Shown in pieces: positions 5,878 to 13,033 of a stretch of 17,136 nucleotides of DNA; the first letter of the stretch is position 1; the number at the start of each line of letters is the position of its first letter. Made by a program: the position numbers and the translations under genes. Source of the DNA: Candidatus Pacearchaeota archaeon (lineage in GTDB: Archaea; Nanobdellota; Nanobdellia; Pacearchaeales; GW2011-AR1); NCBI GenBank assembly GCA_018304205.1, contig JAGVWR010000010.1, positions 1 through 17,136 on the forward strand, written 5' to 3'. Below the pieces are notes generated by a model. That model made no database searches, was not told the origin of the DNA, and worked only from the letters and a program-made list of their open reading frames with translations.

Positions 5878-7569
5878 TTAGACAGTTAATTTTTCTATGT
5901 CTTTTAGAGATTCTATTTCTTTAATTCCTTTATCTGGTCGATATGTGGCTATTCTTGGAAATCTTAAAGCATAACCAGATGAATAACTTGGTGACTTCTG
6001 GATATTTTGATATGTTACGGAGACAACTATTTTTGGTTTTATCTTCACATAGTTTCCTTTTTCTTCTTCAATTAATGGTTTAAGAAGGCGAGTCATTTCT
6101 TCATAAGTTGTAGCTCCTTCTTGACCTTCAATTTCTTTTAATCCGGAAGAAACTTTTCCTATTTCTAAAAATTCATCCTGATTTTTACATGCCACAATAT
6201 ATGATGTGAGCCAGCCTCCTCTTTTTCCTGAACCGTATTCTGCTCCTACTATTACTAGATCCAAGTCTTTTAATTCTGGTTTAAGTTTTGCCATGTATCC
6301 AACTTTTCTTCCCTGCTGATATGGTGCATCTATTTTTTTTATCATAACTCCCTCTTCTCCGATTTCTAAAGATTCTTCATAGAATTCTTGGGCTTTCTTT
6401 ACATCAGAAGTGACAATTTGTTTTGCAGGTCTTATAATTAATCTTCTAGTACTTACTATTTTTTCTATTATTTTTCTTCGGTCTATAAATTTAAGTTCTA
6501 AGGTACTTTGCCCATTGTAATAAAGAACATCAAATATATTGAGTTCTACTGGAAGTTGAGATAATAATTTTTCTATATAATACTTTCTTTTTATTCTTTG
6601 GCTTATTGCTTGGAAAGGAAGGTATTTTTTTGTTTTTGGATCGTAACCAACAACCTCTGCATCTAAAATAAAAGAGTCTGCTTTAATGTTTTCCTTTATA
6701 GCTTTTACAACATCTGGAAACTGAATCGAAACATTTTCAAGTCTTCTTGTAAATAGAGTTATCTCGCCATGGTATTTATGAATTGTTAACCTAAAGCCGT
6801 CATATTTGTATTCAAAAGCCGCAGGTTTTCCACATATTTCGAATGCTTCATCTATATCTTTAGCTTTAACAGCAAGCATTACATTTATTGGTTTTCCAGG
6901 AGTGACTGTTATTTTTTTAAATTCTTCTTTTCCTTTTATTGCCGCTTGAAAAACTATCGAAAAGTCATTTGCTAAATCATATGATTCTTGTATTTTTGTA
7001 TTCATTTCTGGTTCATCCGGAAAAAATGCTAAGGAAATAGAATCTCTAATTATTCCATCTGCAACTCCTATTCTTAGATCTGAAAGAAGAGTTCTTACAA
7101 TGTATTTTGCTTCATTTGGAGAGGCATCTCCAATTATTTCTGCTATTAAAGACATCTTTTTATCAACTGTTCCTTTTCCCTCAATTGATACAAGTTTTTT
7201 TATATTTTCAAATACATTAGAAACACTAAGTTTTTTACTAAATAATGTTACTTGTTTCTTTTTTTCAGTTAATTCTTGGGCGATTACTCCCAAATCGCCA
7301 ACCTTTTTGTATCTTTCTACTATTGTTTCTTGCGGAATTCCAAGTGCTTTTGCAATTGCCTTTATCGTTAGTTGACCTGAAATACCAATTTCTCTAGAAT
7401 CATATTCTGGAATGACTCTTCCTTTTAGAAGGAAAATCCATTCGCTCTTTCCCTTTTCTTTTAATTTTTTAAGAAAGACAGCCATTATTGCAACTTTTTC
7501 TAGTCTCTTGCTTGTTGCTGCGAGTGATTCATATAATTCCACAAATTCAGAATACATCATTTCTTTCAT
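5878..7569 (-). CDS. lig: ATP-dependent DNA ligase
   Basis: 563 residues, full length for archaeal ligases. The N-terminal DNA-binding domain begins 'MYSEFVELYESLAATSKRLE'. The adenylation domain holds the catalytic Lys in KYDG (255-258; motif I), RRLE near 275-278 (motif III), ILDAEVVGYD near 301-310 (motif IIIa region, Glu305), EGVMIKK near 406-412 (motif IV) and KLKPE near 428-432 (motif V). The OB-fold follows, ending with 'GYALRFPRIATYRPDKG'. It seals nicks in Okazaki-fragment maturation and repair, with ATP as cofactor. The ATG at 7569 has a TATA-like box 24-25 nt upstream; in-frame ATGs at codons 4 and 5 are alternatives. RadB lies just upstream, in the same direction. Confidence 0.97.
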   Translation of the reverse strand: MKEMMYSEFVELYESLAATSKRLEKVAIMAVFLKKLKEKGKSEWIFLLKGRVIPEYDSREIGISGQLTIKAIAKALGIPQETIVERYKKVGDLGVIAQELTEKKKQVTLFSKKLSVSNVFENIKKLVSIEGKGTVDKKMSLIAEIIGDASPNEAKYIVRTLLSDLRIGVADGIIRDSISLAFFPDEPEMNTKIQESYDLANDFSIVFQAAIKGKEEFKKITVTPGKPINVMLAVKAKDIDEAFEICGKPAAFEYKYDGFRLTIHKYHGEITLFTRRLENVSIQFPDVVKAIKENIKADSFILDAEVVGYDPKTKKYLPFQAISQRIKRKYYIEKLLSQLPVELNIFDVLYYNGQSTLELKFIDRRKIIEKIVSTRRLIIRPAKQIVTSDVKKAQEFYEESLEIGEEGVMIKKIDAPYQQGRKVGYMAKLKPELKDLDLVIVGAEYGSGKRGGWLTSYIVACKNQDEFLEIGKVSSGLKEIEGQEGATTYEEMTRLLKPLIEEEKGNYVKIKPKIVVSVTYQNIQKSPSYSSGYALRFPRIATYRPDKGIKEIESLKDIEKLTV

Positions 7570-7588
7570 TTTGAAGAAACGGAGGAAG

Positions 7589-7598
7589 ATTATTTAAT
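7589..7598 (-). promoter_or_regulatory. TATA-like box of the DNA ligase gene
   Basis: On the minus strand ATTAAATAAT, centred 24-25 nt from the ATG at 7569, inside the 36-nt gap after radB. Confidence 0.5.
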
Positions 7599-7605
7599 GG
7601 TTGTG

Positions 7606-8301
7606 CTATATCCAGCCTCGTTTTCTTACGCCTTCATTTATTATTTGAAATTGCATTTGTTTTTCTGGCAGAGAGCGATGTTTTCTTAGGAAAGCGGTGC
7701 GCTTTCCTCCTTCGTTTGTTAACTCAATATGGCATTTTCCCCAATACTTTAAAATATCTCCTCCAACCATTTTTGATTCGTTTTCGTAATTATATACTTG
7801 ATTAGTTATTATTATGGGGATGTCTTTTTTTCTTGCTATTTCTGCTAGTGTTTTAATCTGATCAACTAATTCAGAGTTTAATTTTTGCATTTCTCTTTCT
7901 CCTTTTTCTCTTGCTAAGGCAAAATCAAGTCTGTATAGAATAGTCATCCCATCTACAACAACTAAACCAATTTCATCTTTAAGATCGTCTTTTAAGAATT
8001 TAGAAAACGTTTCAAATGCTTTTTTTTGTTCTAAGAAATTAGTCGGTTTAAGCAGAAAAATATTTTTAAGAATGGAGTCGTAGCCTTGTGGGTCTAATTG
8101 TTTTATTCTTTCTGTTGAGAATCCGCCTTCGGTATCAATAAATATTACCTTTTTACCTTTTTTTGCCTGACTTACTGCTGTAAGAAGACAGAAGTTTGTT
8201 TTTCCTGTGCCAGATCCTCCATAAATAACTGACACGACATCTGATTCGTATCCTCCAAAAAGCCATTTGTTTAAATCATAAGATCCGGCCGATATTTTCA
8301 T
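7606..8301 (-). CDS. radB: DNA repair and recombination protein RadB
   Basis: 231 residues, the usual length of RadB, which lacks the N-terminal domain of RadA. Walker A is GGSGTGKT (28-35) and Walker B is LVVVDG (113-118). 'IFIDTEGGFSTERIKQL' (about 53-69) and 'PIIITNQVYNY' are typical RecA-fold strands. The C-terminal part has 'GGDILKYWGKCHIELTNEGG' and 'RTAFLRKHRSLPEKQMQFQI', as in archaeal RadB. RadB is a RadA paralogue acting as a recombination mediator. A TATA box lies 25 nt upstream. It precedes the ligase gene on the same strand, so recombination and ligation functions are neighbours. Confidence 0.95.
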   Translation of the reverse strand: MKISAGSYDLNKWLFGGYESDVVSVIYGGSGTGKTNFCLLTAVSQAKKGKKVIFIDTEGGFSTERIKQLDPQGYDSILKNIFLLKPTNFLEQKKAFETFSKFLKDDLKDEIGLVVVDGMTILYRLDFALAREKGEREMQKLNSELVDQIKTLAEIARKKDIPIIITNQVYNYENESKMVGGDILKYWGKCHIELTNEGGKRTAFLRKHRSLPEKQMQFQIINEGVRKRGWI

Positions 8302-8321
8302 TAGAAATTACAATAAGTCTA

Positions 8322-8330
8322 ATATATAAA
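8322..8330 (-). promoter_or_regulatory. TATA box of radB
   Basis: On the minus strand TTTATATAT, centred 25 nt upstream of the ATG at 8301. Confidence 0.65.
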
Positions 8331-8337
8331 AATGATG

Positions 8338-8937
8338 TTACTTTAGAACTGATAAATATCCATATAAGACAATAAAGAAGTTTAATATGGAGTGAGAAAT
8401 TCCTGCTAAAATTAAGTTTGGATAGAAGGCATATATTGCAGCGAAACCTACTCCTCCAAGAATTAATAATGGAAACATTGCTACAAAGTCCTTATAGAAA
8501 ATATGTACTGAAGCGAACATTATACCATTGACTAGAATTGCTATCCAAATACTTGGAAAGATTACTTGTAGTTTTGGGAGAAAATATCCTAAAAATAAGA
8601 AAACTTGTGTGAAACTTATTATTACGAAGAAGTACCTGAAATGCCTATCGAGCCACCATTCTTTTATTGGTATTGAGCCGTTATATTTTATGAAGATTAA
8701 TAGAACTACTAAAGAAATGAATGTAAATATTAAATGAGGGAGATAGGTTTGCTTAAAGTTGTCTATTCTTATTCCAAGATCTTTAGGACTTACGTTTTCA
8801 ACGAAGACAAGGATAAGTGTGAATATTAAAACGGTAAATAGAGCGACAAGGTAGTATTTTTTAGGAATAAGTTTGTTATAAATTAAAAGGAAGGGTAAAA
8901 TAAATAAGATAAGAATTATCAATACCTCTTTTAACAT
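8338..8937 (-). CDS. CPBP-like (CAAX protease family) membrane protein lacking motif-1 glutamates
   Basis: 199 residues with about six membrane segments (near 5-20, 28-46, 66-84, 102-120, 130-148, 155-190). The C-terminal half has the CPBP pattern: 'FTQVFLFLGYFLPKL' in the place of the usual EExxxR segment, 'NGIMFASVHIF' with His145, and 'AGISHSILNF' with His182 and Asn186. Residues 111-112 are Gln-Val instead of Glu-Glu, and the motif Arg is Leu. CPBP proteins are intramembrane metalloproteases or related non-enzymatic proteins; without the glutamates, catalysis is doubtful. It has its own promoter, next to an IS200-type insertion. Confidence 0.7.
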   Translation of the reverse strand: MLKEVLIILILFILPFLLIYNKLIPKKYYLVALFTVLIFTLILVFVENVSPKDLGIRIDNFKQTYLPHLIFTFISLVVLLIFIKYNGSIPIKEWWLDRHFRYFFVIISFTQVFLFLGYFLPKLQVIFPSIWIAILVNGIMFASVHIFYKDFVAMFPLLILGGVGFAAIYAFYPNLILAGISHSILNFFIVLYGYLSVLK

Positions 8938-8958
8938 TTTATAAATGGGATGCTCTTG

Positions 8959-8967
8959 CTTTTAAAT
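8959..8967 (-). promoter_or_regulatory. TATA box of the CPBP-like gene, inside a small hairpin loop
   Basis: TTTAAA at 8961-8966 is centred 26 nt upstream of the ATG at 8937. It lies in the loop of CTTGCT (8955-8960) / AGCAAG (8971-8976), close to the left end of the neighbouring insertion sequence. Confidence 0.5.
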
Positions 8968-8980
8968 GTTAGCAAGAAAT

Positions 8981-9000
8981 CCGTTTGCTTTAGCTGACGG
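8981..9000 (+). repeat. Left-end hairpin of the IS200-type element
   Basis: Eight-position stem with one G-T wobble and one T-T mismatch around a TTTA loop. The loop matches the right-end hairpin, as expected for sites read by one TnpA. Confidence 0.7.
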
Positions 9001-9050
9001 ATGAATTGCGTCAGATATTTATTCTAGAAATATTTTGAAACAGGGAGAGT

Positions 9051-9422
9051 TTGTTGCAAATCGGAAACAACTTCAAACATGTCCAGATAACAACAAAATA
9101 TCGATATAACATGATGAGAAAAGAAAGAATAGAAGTTTTTTGCAAGGTTGCAATTGAAGAGGCATGCAAAAAACATAAGATTGATGTTATTATCTTGAAT
9201 ATCGTCGTTAATCATGCACATATGATTGTTGATTGTCCAAGAACAATGAGCGATGCCCAGCTTTTACAAATAATAAAAGGTTTATCTGCATACCTTTTAT
9301 TTAGGATTTGTCCTGATTTGAGAAAAAGATACCCTGATGGACATTTCTGGAATGGAGGATATTTTTGTTGTTCCGTGGGATCTGAGTTTGAACAGGTATT
9401 TTCATATATAGAAGATCAGTAG
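9051..9422 (+). CDS. tnpA: IS200/IS605-family Y1 transposase TnpA, short C-terminus
   Basis: 123 residues. 'FKHVQITTKYRY' is the first core strand. The HUH pair is His55-Ala-His57 in 'VVNHAHMIVDCP'. 'IIKGLSAYLLFRICPDLRKR' and 'GHFWNGGYFCCSVGS' are typical TnpA segments, and the catalytic Tyr is Tyr119 in 'SYIEDQ'. The spacing from the second His to Tyr (62) is as in known members. The protein stops directly after the conserved YIxxQ, so the final helix and tail are missing. The codons after the TAG run only N-Q-T before another stop, so readthrough would add little. The start is TTG 9051 or TTG 9054, behind GGGAGAG (9043-9049); a stop lies at 9036-9038 in frame. Confidence 0.9.
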   Translation: MLQIGNNFKHVQITTKYRYNMMRKERIEVFCKVAIEEACKKHKIDVIILNIVVNHAHMIVDCPRTMSDAQLLQIIKGLSAYLLFRICPDLRKRYPDGHFWNGGYFCCSVGSEFEQVFSYIEDQ

Positions 9423-9446
9423 AACCAGACGTAAAACGAAAGGACG

Positions 9447-9466
9447 CCTAGCCCTTTAGGGCTAGG
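9447..9466 (+). repeat. Right-end hairpin of the IS200-type element
   Basis: Perfect 8-bp stem CCTAGCCC/GGGCTAGG with loop TTTA, 24 nt after the tnpA stop. It is followed by two adjacent copies of ATGTCAC. Confidence 0.75.
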
Positions 9467-9501
9467 AGGATGTCACATGTCACTTTTTTCCTTTGAAAGT
9501 A

Positions 9502-9548
9502 AAAAATAAAAATAAAATTTATTACCAAGAAGTTTTATCTCTTCTTGG
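9502..9548 (-). terminator. Terminator-like hairpin over the stop codon of the rpo11 operon
   Basis: On the minus strand CCAAGAAG (9541-9548) pairs perfectly with CTTCTTGG (9525-9532) over an 8-nt loop holding the TAA stop (9535-9537). T-rich sequence follows (about 9502-9524). The 5' arm encodes the last residues SKK of the small membrane protein. Confidence 0.55.
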
Positions 9549-9720
9549 AACTGCTTACTTGGGCGTTGCCATGGAAGCACTTTTTACACGTGAATGAGTG
9601 TATTATAAGAATAATACCTGCAGCCACGATTAACCATTGTGATACGTTTCCTCCAGGCCAGAACGCAAATACTATAACTAGAATTCCAAGAATTACTTCA
9701 CACCAACTATGAGTTGTCAT
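9535..9720 (-). CDS. Small two-helix membrane protein downstream of rpo11
   Basis: 61 residues with two membrane segments (about 7-22 and 27-43) joined by a tight 'PGGNVSQ' turn, so both ends lie on the same side. The short tail has CKKC (45-48) with His50 and ends SSSKKR. A strong Shine-Dalgarno, AGGAGGT, stands 7 nt before the ATG and fixes the start. The gap to rpo11 is 34 nt with no TATA box at the expected distance, so it is probably the second gene of the rpo11 transcript. I recognise no family. The Cys pair could bind metal or be incidental. Confidence 0.75.
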   Translation of the reverse strand: MTTHSWCEVILGILVIVFAFWPGGNVSQWLIVAAGIILIIHSFTCKKCFHGNAQVSSSKKR

Positions 9721-9727
9721 TTTTTCT

Positions 9728-9734
9728 ACCTCCT
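9728..9734 (-). promoter_or_regulatory. Shine-Dalgarno of the small membrane protein gene
   Basis: AGGAGGT on the minus strand, 7 nt from the ATG at 9720. It is one of the strongest ribosome sites in the window and marks an operon-internal gene. Confidence 0.75.
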
Positions 9735-9754
9735 TTTGTTTTTTGAATTAAATT

Positions 9755-10012
9755 TTACTTTTTCTTTACTGCCTTTTCTATATTTTCAAGGTCTTTTTTT
9801 ATTGCTTCTACTGCCTCTGAAATTGCTTTTTTTACTGTTTTGCCTTCACTCTTTATTACAAATGTAACTGGTTTGGAAGGGTGTTCCCTTTTCCATGCTG
9901 CAAAATCAATTCCTTGTTCATTTAGGTAAACACGTAAAACTTCTGCAACTGTAACGTCATCTATCTTTAATTCAACTTGATTTTTGTCTTCTTTAATAAT
10001 TTCTACCTGCAT
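9755..10012 (-). CDS. rpo11: DNA-directed RNA polymerase subunit Rpo11 (RpoL)
   Basis: 85 residues, typical for archaeal Rpo11. The N-terminal strands 'QVEIIKEDKNQVELKIDD' are followed by the helix 'TVAEVLRVYLNEQGIDFAAW' and 'KREHPSKPVTFVIKSEGK', which correspond to the family's L-x-N/E-x-L helix and the 'FAAYxxxHPL' segment. The C-terminal helix (about 60-85) is the dimerisation helix that pairs with Rpo3 in the polymerase assembly platform. The TATA box lies 25 nt upstream. It is the first gene of a two-gene unit with a small membrane protein and is divergent from the gene at 10141. Confidence 0.9.
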   Translation of the reverse strand: MQVEIIKEDKNQVELKIDDVTVAEVLRVYLNEQGIDFAAWKREHPSKPVTFVIKSEGKTVKKAISEAVEAIKKDLENIEKAVKKK

Positions 10013-10033
10013 TATGATCTGAAAAAAAGTTGA

Positions 10034-10041
10034 TTTATAAA
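10034..10041 (-). promoter_or_regulatory. TATA box of rpo11
   Basis: TTTATAAA centred 25-26 nt from the ATG at 10012. Confidence 0.7.
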
Positions 10042-10060
10042 GCTTTCTACGAAGAGGCTG

Positions 10061-10099
10061 TTTTATCCTAAAATTATCACTACAAATAGATGGATAAAA
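10061..10099. repeat. Inverted repeat between divergent promoters
   Basis: TTTTATCC (10061-10068) and GGATAAAA (10092-10099) are perfect inverted copies 23 bp apart. They lie between the rpo11 TATA box and the TATA box of the divergent gene. They could be an operator half-site pair; no regulator can be named. Confidence 0.4.
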
Positions 10100-10110
10100 T
10101 AATCCGAAAA

Positions 10111-10120
10111 GCTTAAATCT
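10111..10120 (+). promoter_or_regulatory. TATA-like box fixing the start at GTG 10141
   Basis: GCTTAAATCT is centred 25-26 nt before the GTG at 10141. The in-frame TTG at 10132 would be too close for the usual spacing. Confidence 0.5.
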
Positions 10121-10140
10121 TACATCGGGATTTGCTTAAA

Positions 10141-10539
10141 GTGGATATTGTAAGTCAAGTTAGATATAAGATAAATGAATTGTTTTCTTTAGTATTACAA
10201 TCAGAAACTCAATATAGTGCTTCTCAAATAATGTCAAAACCTCGGGATGACTTAAAGAGTTTATCTTCTAGCCAAGATTTTACACAAGCTTTACAAGATT
10301 ATTATGAAAGAGCTCAAAAAGTTCACAAAATAAGTCCTAGAGGAGGGTTAAAAGAGATTAATCAATATGAGCCATACTATTTCAGAGTTACCAGGGGAAT
10401 TGAATCTTTTCTAGATATAGATTTGGGAGGAGAATTTGACAAGATCTTTACTAAACTATATTGTTTAAGAGGTGATATGACTAATTTATTTGCGTGTTCA
10501 GAAGAGATGGATGAGGTTTTAGGCAAGACTTCAATTTAA
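10141..10539 (+). CDS. Hypothetical helical protein
   Basis: 132 residues from GTG 10141, chosen by the TATA spacing over TTG 10132. No membrane segment or known motif. It reads as mostly helical: 'VRYKINELFSLVLQSETQ', 'SSSQDFTQALQDYYERAQKV', 'RVTRGIESFLDIDLGGEFDK' and 'KLYCLRGDMTNLFACSEEMD'. Two Cys lie in the last part. It converges with the helix-turn-helix gene, whose end is 7 nt away. I recognise no family and propose no function. Confidence 0.6.
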   Translation: MDIVSQVRYKINELFSLVLQSETQYSASQIMSKPRDDLKSLSSSQDFTQALQDYYERAQKVHKISPRGGLKEINQYEPYYFRVTRGIESFLDIDLGGEFDKIFTKLYCLRGDMTNLFACSEEMDEVLGKTSI

Positions 10540-10546
10540 ATTAGAT

Positions 10547-11092
10547 TTATTCTATGATTTCAATGTCTGAAGAGGCAGGTCTGTTTGTTTCTTCTTGTTT
10601 TTGTGTGCTTGATGAGAAAGGAGAATCAACAAGCTTTCTCATGCTTTGATTAAACTCTTGGTTTTTGTCTTTTCTAAGGTTTATACCTAACTTTTCCTGT
10701 ATTTTATTTATTAATACAAAGTCATCTTTGGGAAGCATTCCGTTTTCTACTAACTTTATTGTACTTTCAGATTCTCCTATTGCCTCTGCCAAAGCTTTTC
10801 TTGTCAAGTTTTTCTTTTTTCTAGCAAGAGATATTTGCCAATGGAAATTTTCTACGAGCTCTTTAATGACTTTATTTTCTTTCCACTTTAATGGCTTTCT
10901 TAGTTCTTCAAAACCTATTCTTTTGTCTAGATCTTCGATTTTCTTTGCTTGATTTTTTCTTTCAGTTTCAATACTTGCTTTTCTTAGAATTAGAAGGCCT
11001 TCACGTTTTGCATATTTTTCAGAGACTCTGACTATTTTGCCTTCTTCTATGGCTTCAACATAGGTTTCATCTAAATCAGGGAAATATGCCAT
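10547..11092 (-). CDS. MBF1-like helix-turn-helix (XRE) protein without zinc ribbon
   Basis: 181 residues. The N-terminal part (1-80), 'DETYVEAIEEGKIVRVSEKY' and onward, is charged and not recognised. Residues about 84-142 form an XRE/Cro-type five-helix domain: 'WQISLARKKKNLTRKALAEA' with recognition helix 'SESTIKLVENG', then 'INKIQEKLGINLRK'. This is closest in pattern to the C-terminal domain of archaeal MBF1, but the usual N-terminal zinc ribbon is absent. The tail (about 145-181) is Ser/Gln/Glu-rich and probably disordered. MBF1 bridges TBP and activators in eukaryotes; its archaeal role is linked to translation and stress. A TATA box stands about 23 nt upstream. Confidence 0.7.
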   Translation of the reverse strand: MAYFPDLDETYVEAIEEGKIVRVSEKYAKREGLLILRKASIETERKNQAKKIEDLDKRIGFEELRKPLKWKENKVIKELVENFHWQISLARKKKNLTRKALAEAIGESESTIKLVENGMLPKDDFVLINKIQEKLGINLRKDKNQEFNQSMRKLVDSPFSSSTQKQEETNRPASSDIEIIE

Positions 11093-11112
11093 GAAACTAG
11101 CTCATTTTCAAC

Positions 11113-11118
11113 TTTAAA
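11113..11118 (-). promoter_or_regulatory. TATA box of the helix-turn-helix gene
   Basis: TTTAAA in the context GATTTAAAGT on the minus strand, centred 23-24 nt from the ATG at 11092. Confidence 0.5.
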
Positions 11119-11137
11119 TCCTTTATTATACTTTGAA

Positions 11138-11800
11138 CTATTGTTTTGAACTGAATAGATCTTCTTCTATTTTGCTTAGTTCTGCAGTACTGTCTATTAT
11201 TTTTCCATCAATTATTACTGCAGGATAGGATTTGAGATTATATTTTTCTTTTATTAATTCAACTGATTCTAATTTAAGATCCCCCGCAATAGGTATTAAA
11301 ACAAAATCGTTTCCATATTTGTCTTTAAGTCCTTCTAGAATTCTAGAGAAAACAATCTGTTCTGATCTAATTTGTGGTTCTGGATCTTTATATTGGTATA
11401 AGTAAACGACTATGTGAAAACCGTCACCACATTTTTTTTCGTAATTAATGCTTTGAGTCCAAAGCATTACTCTTAACAGGTCATATCTTTTATGCATGGT
11501 TTCTAGTGCGGTTGTTAATTGTGATGCATAATCATACTCTTCTAAGACTCTAGCTTCGTCATAGATTTTATCTGCTATCTTTATTATATTATTTTTTATA
11601 GTGTCGCAGCTCAGAGAAAGATCTGTTCCTAGTTGGCCTGCTACTTGATTATCTAGGACATTTATTTCTGAAACTAATAATGAGTTTTCTACTGAATGAT
11701 TTCTTGCTTCTTCAAAGGCAATTCCCAAAAAAATTCCAACTCCAAAAATTAAAATCGCAGATAAAAGTGCCTGCCAGAAAACATGTTTATTGCTTACCAC
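11138..11800 (-). CDS. Membrane-anchored thioredoxin-fold protein without CxxC
   Basis: 220 residues starting at GTG 11800, supported by AGAGGT 8 nt upstream. One membrane segment (about 8-30) anchors it, with the rest predicted outside. A helical region (about 40-120) includes Cys65. Then comes a thioredoxin-like half: strand 'FHIVVYLYQY', helix, strand 'DFVLIPIAGD', helix 'VELIKEKYNL', and the cis-Pro loop 'KSYPAVIIDG' (Pro193). The usual CxxC is missing; Cys65 and Cys124 are the only cysteines. Activity as a redox enzyme is doubtful, though those two could form a disulfide. The gene overlaps the glycosyltransferase by 7 nt, so they are co-expressed, and the pairing suggests an envelope role. 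Confidence 0.7.
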   Translation of the reverse strand: MVSNKHVFWQALLSAILIFGVGIFLGIAFEEARNHSVENSLLVSEINVLDNQVAGQLGTDLSLSCDTIKNNIIKIADKIYDEARVLEEYDYASQLTTALETMHKRYDLLRVMLWTQSINYEKKCGDGFHIVVYLYQYKDPEPQIRSEQIVFSRILEGLKDKYGNDFVLIPIAGDLKLESVELIKEKYNLKSYPAVIIDGKIIDSTAELSKIEEDLFSSKQ

Positions 11801-13032
11801 GAATATTTACCTCTAGCTAGTTTGTAAATGGAGGTTATTAAAATTAACGGATATAGTGCTAGATAAAGAACAAAGTAGAAACCTAAAGCAACAGGGTTTT
11901 TGTTTCTAAGTTCTTTCTCGTTCATGACTGTTAAACCAAGGAAAGTAAATAGCGCCCCTAAGATGAATAGGGAAATACCAAAGAAATTAAGGATGCTAGG
12001 GTTAAGGTTTAATTCAGAAAGTCTTAATATTTCTGTTCCTGCGGAAACTGAAAGTTTAGTTGCAAGATAGGATACAAAAATTTTTCTAATGTTTAAGTAA
12101 GTAAATATACTAATTCCAACTATTCCAACGACTAATGAAACTATGAAGAAGGGAAGGATGAATGCTCCAAGCATACCCTTTCTCAAAAAGAATGATTTGT
12201 ATTTTACTATTGTTTGTAATCCCCCAATATTCCATCTTATTCTTTGTTTCCACCAGTTTTTGAATTTGGTGGGAGTTATGGAATGTGTTTTTGTTGCCAA
12301 ACACATTCTTGCTTTATAACCATGATAAACCATTCTCCAGACTATTTCAATGTCTTGAGTCATGTTTTTGGTATCAAATAATCCTATTTCAAGTAAGACT
12401 TTTTTTCTGTATAATGCAAATGGGCCAGGAGTGACGTAGACAGCATCTATTTTATCGAGAAGTTTTCTTGTGAAGGCAATTACAGAATATTCTATCGCCT
12501 GAAGTTTTTCTATGAATTTACTTCTATGTTTGGCCATAATTGCGCATGTAACTCCTCCTACGGTAAGATCATCTTGCAAAAATCCAATCATTTTAATTAA
12601 TGCATCAGGGTCTGGAGTTGAATCAGAATCGGCTACTGCAATATAATCATATTTTGCAGCTCTTATTCCAAGGTTAGTTGGTTCTGCGGCACCGCCAGAA
12701 TTTCTTTTGTTTACAATTAACTTGACATTAGAATATTTTTTTGTATATTGCTCTATTATTTCTGCACTATTATCTTGACTTTTATCATCGACAACTATAA
12801 TTTCAATCATACCTTTAGGATAATCTAATTTTAGCAATGATTCTATAGCTTGCCCTATATGTTTTCCTTCGTTAAAACAGGGCATTATAATACTTACAGG
12901 CTCAGCTTTACCTTTCGGATATGTTAACATTTCTTTTCTATTATGTACATAAATCAAAACAAAAAGACTTAACATATATAGCGCTAAGAAAATATATATG
13001 AAATAAATTGTTTCTATAACACTAAGTGTCAT
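11794..13032 (-). CDS. Processive-type family 2 glycosyltransferase, membrane protein
   Basis: 412 residues. An N-terminal membrane helix (about 8-28) is followed by a GT-A domain: 'PVSIIMPCFNEGKHI' start, VDD (81-83), the metal-binding DSDS (135-138), 'TPGPFALYRK', the catalytic TQD (225-227, in place of TED) and QRIRW (263-267), the Q/RxxRW motif of cellulose/hyaluronan-synthase-like enzymes. Three or so membrane helices follow (about 287-311, 347-370, 383-405). It would transfer sugar from an activated donor at the membrane, making an extracellular polysaccharide or lipid-linked glycan; product unknown. It starts 1 nt after scpB ends and overlaps the thioredoxin-fold gene, forming a three-gene unit. 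Confidence 0.9.
   Translation of the reverse strand: MTLSVIETIYFIYIFLALYMLSLFVLIYVHNRKEMLTYPKGKAEPVSIIMPCFNEGKHIGQAIESLLKLDYPKGMIEIIVVDDKSQDNSAEIIEQYTKKYSNVKLIVNKRNSGGAAEPTNLGIRAAKYDYIAVADSDSTPDPDALIKMIGFLQDDLTVGGVTCAIMAKHRSKFIEKLQAIEYSVIAFTRKLLDKIDAVYVTPGPFALYRKKVLLEIGLFDTKNMTQDIEIVWRMVYHGYKARMCLATKTHSITPTKFKNWWKQRIRWNIGGLQTIVKYKSFFLRKGMLGAFILPFFIVSLVVGIVGISIFTYLNIRKIFVSYLATKLSVSAGTEILRLSELNLNPSILNFFGISLFILGALFTFLGLTVMNEKELRNKNPVALGFYFVLYLALYPLILITSIYKLARGKYSW
11809..11814 (-). promoter_or_regulatory. Shine-Dalgarno that decides a GTG start
   Basis: AGAGGT on the minus strand, 8 nt before GTG 11800 and inside the end of the glycosyltransferase gene; it supports the GTG rather than a downstream start. 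Confidence 0.6.
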
Positions 13033-13033
13033 T

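Larger units (their letters stand above)
8981..9483 (+). mobile_element. IS200-type insertion sequence (tnpA only)
   Basis: A Y1 transposase gene (9051-9422) lies between two subterminal hairpins of the type used by IS200/IS605 elements. Left: CCGTTTGC (8981-8988) / GCTGACGG (8993-9000) with loop TTTA; an alternative pairing is CTGACG (8994-8999) / CGTCAG (9009-9014). Right: CCTAGCCC (9447-9454) / GGGCTAGG (9459-9466), perfect, also with loop TTTA. A tandem ATGTCAC (9470-9476 and 9477-9483) follows the right hairpin. No tnpB is present. The exact cleavage sites are not determinable from one copy; the left end may reach about 8950. Confidence 0.8.

Noticed and set aside
9024..9221. Minus-strand 65-codon frame inside tnpA
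   Set aside because: It is antisense to a transposase with intact HUH and Tyr motifs.
8981..9483. IS605-type element with tnpB and guide RNA
   Set aside because: No TnpB reading frame is present within or beside the element; it fits the tnpA-only IS200 type.
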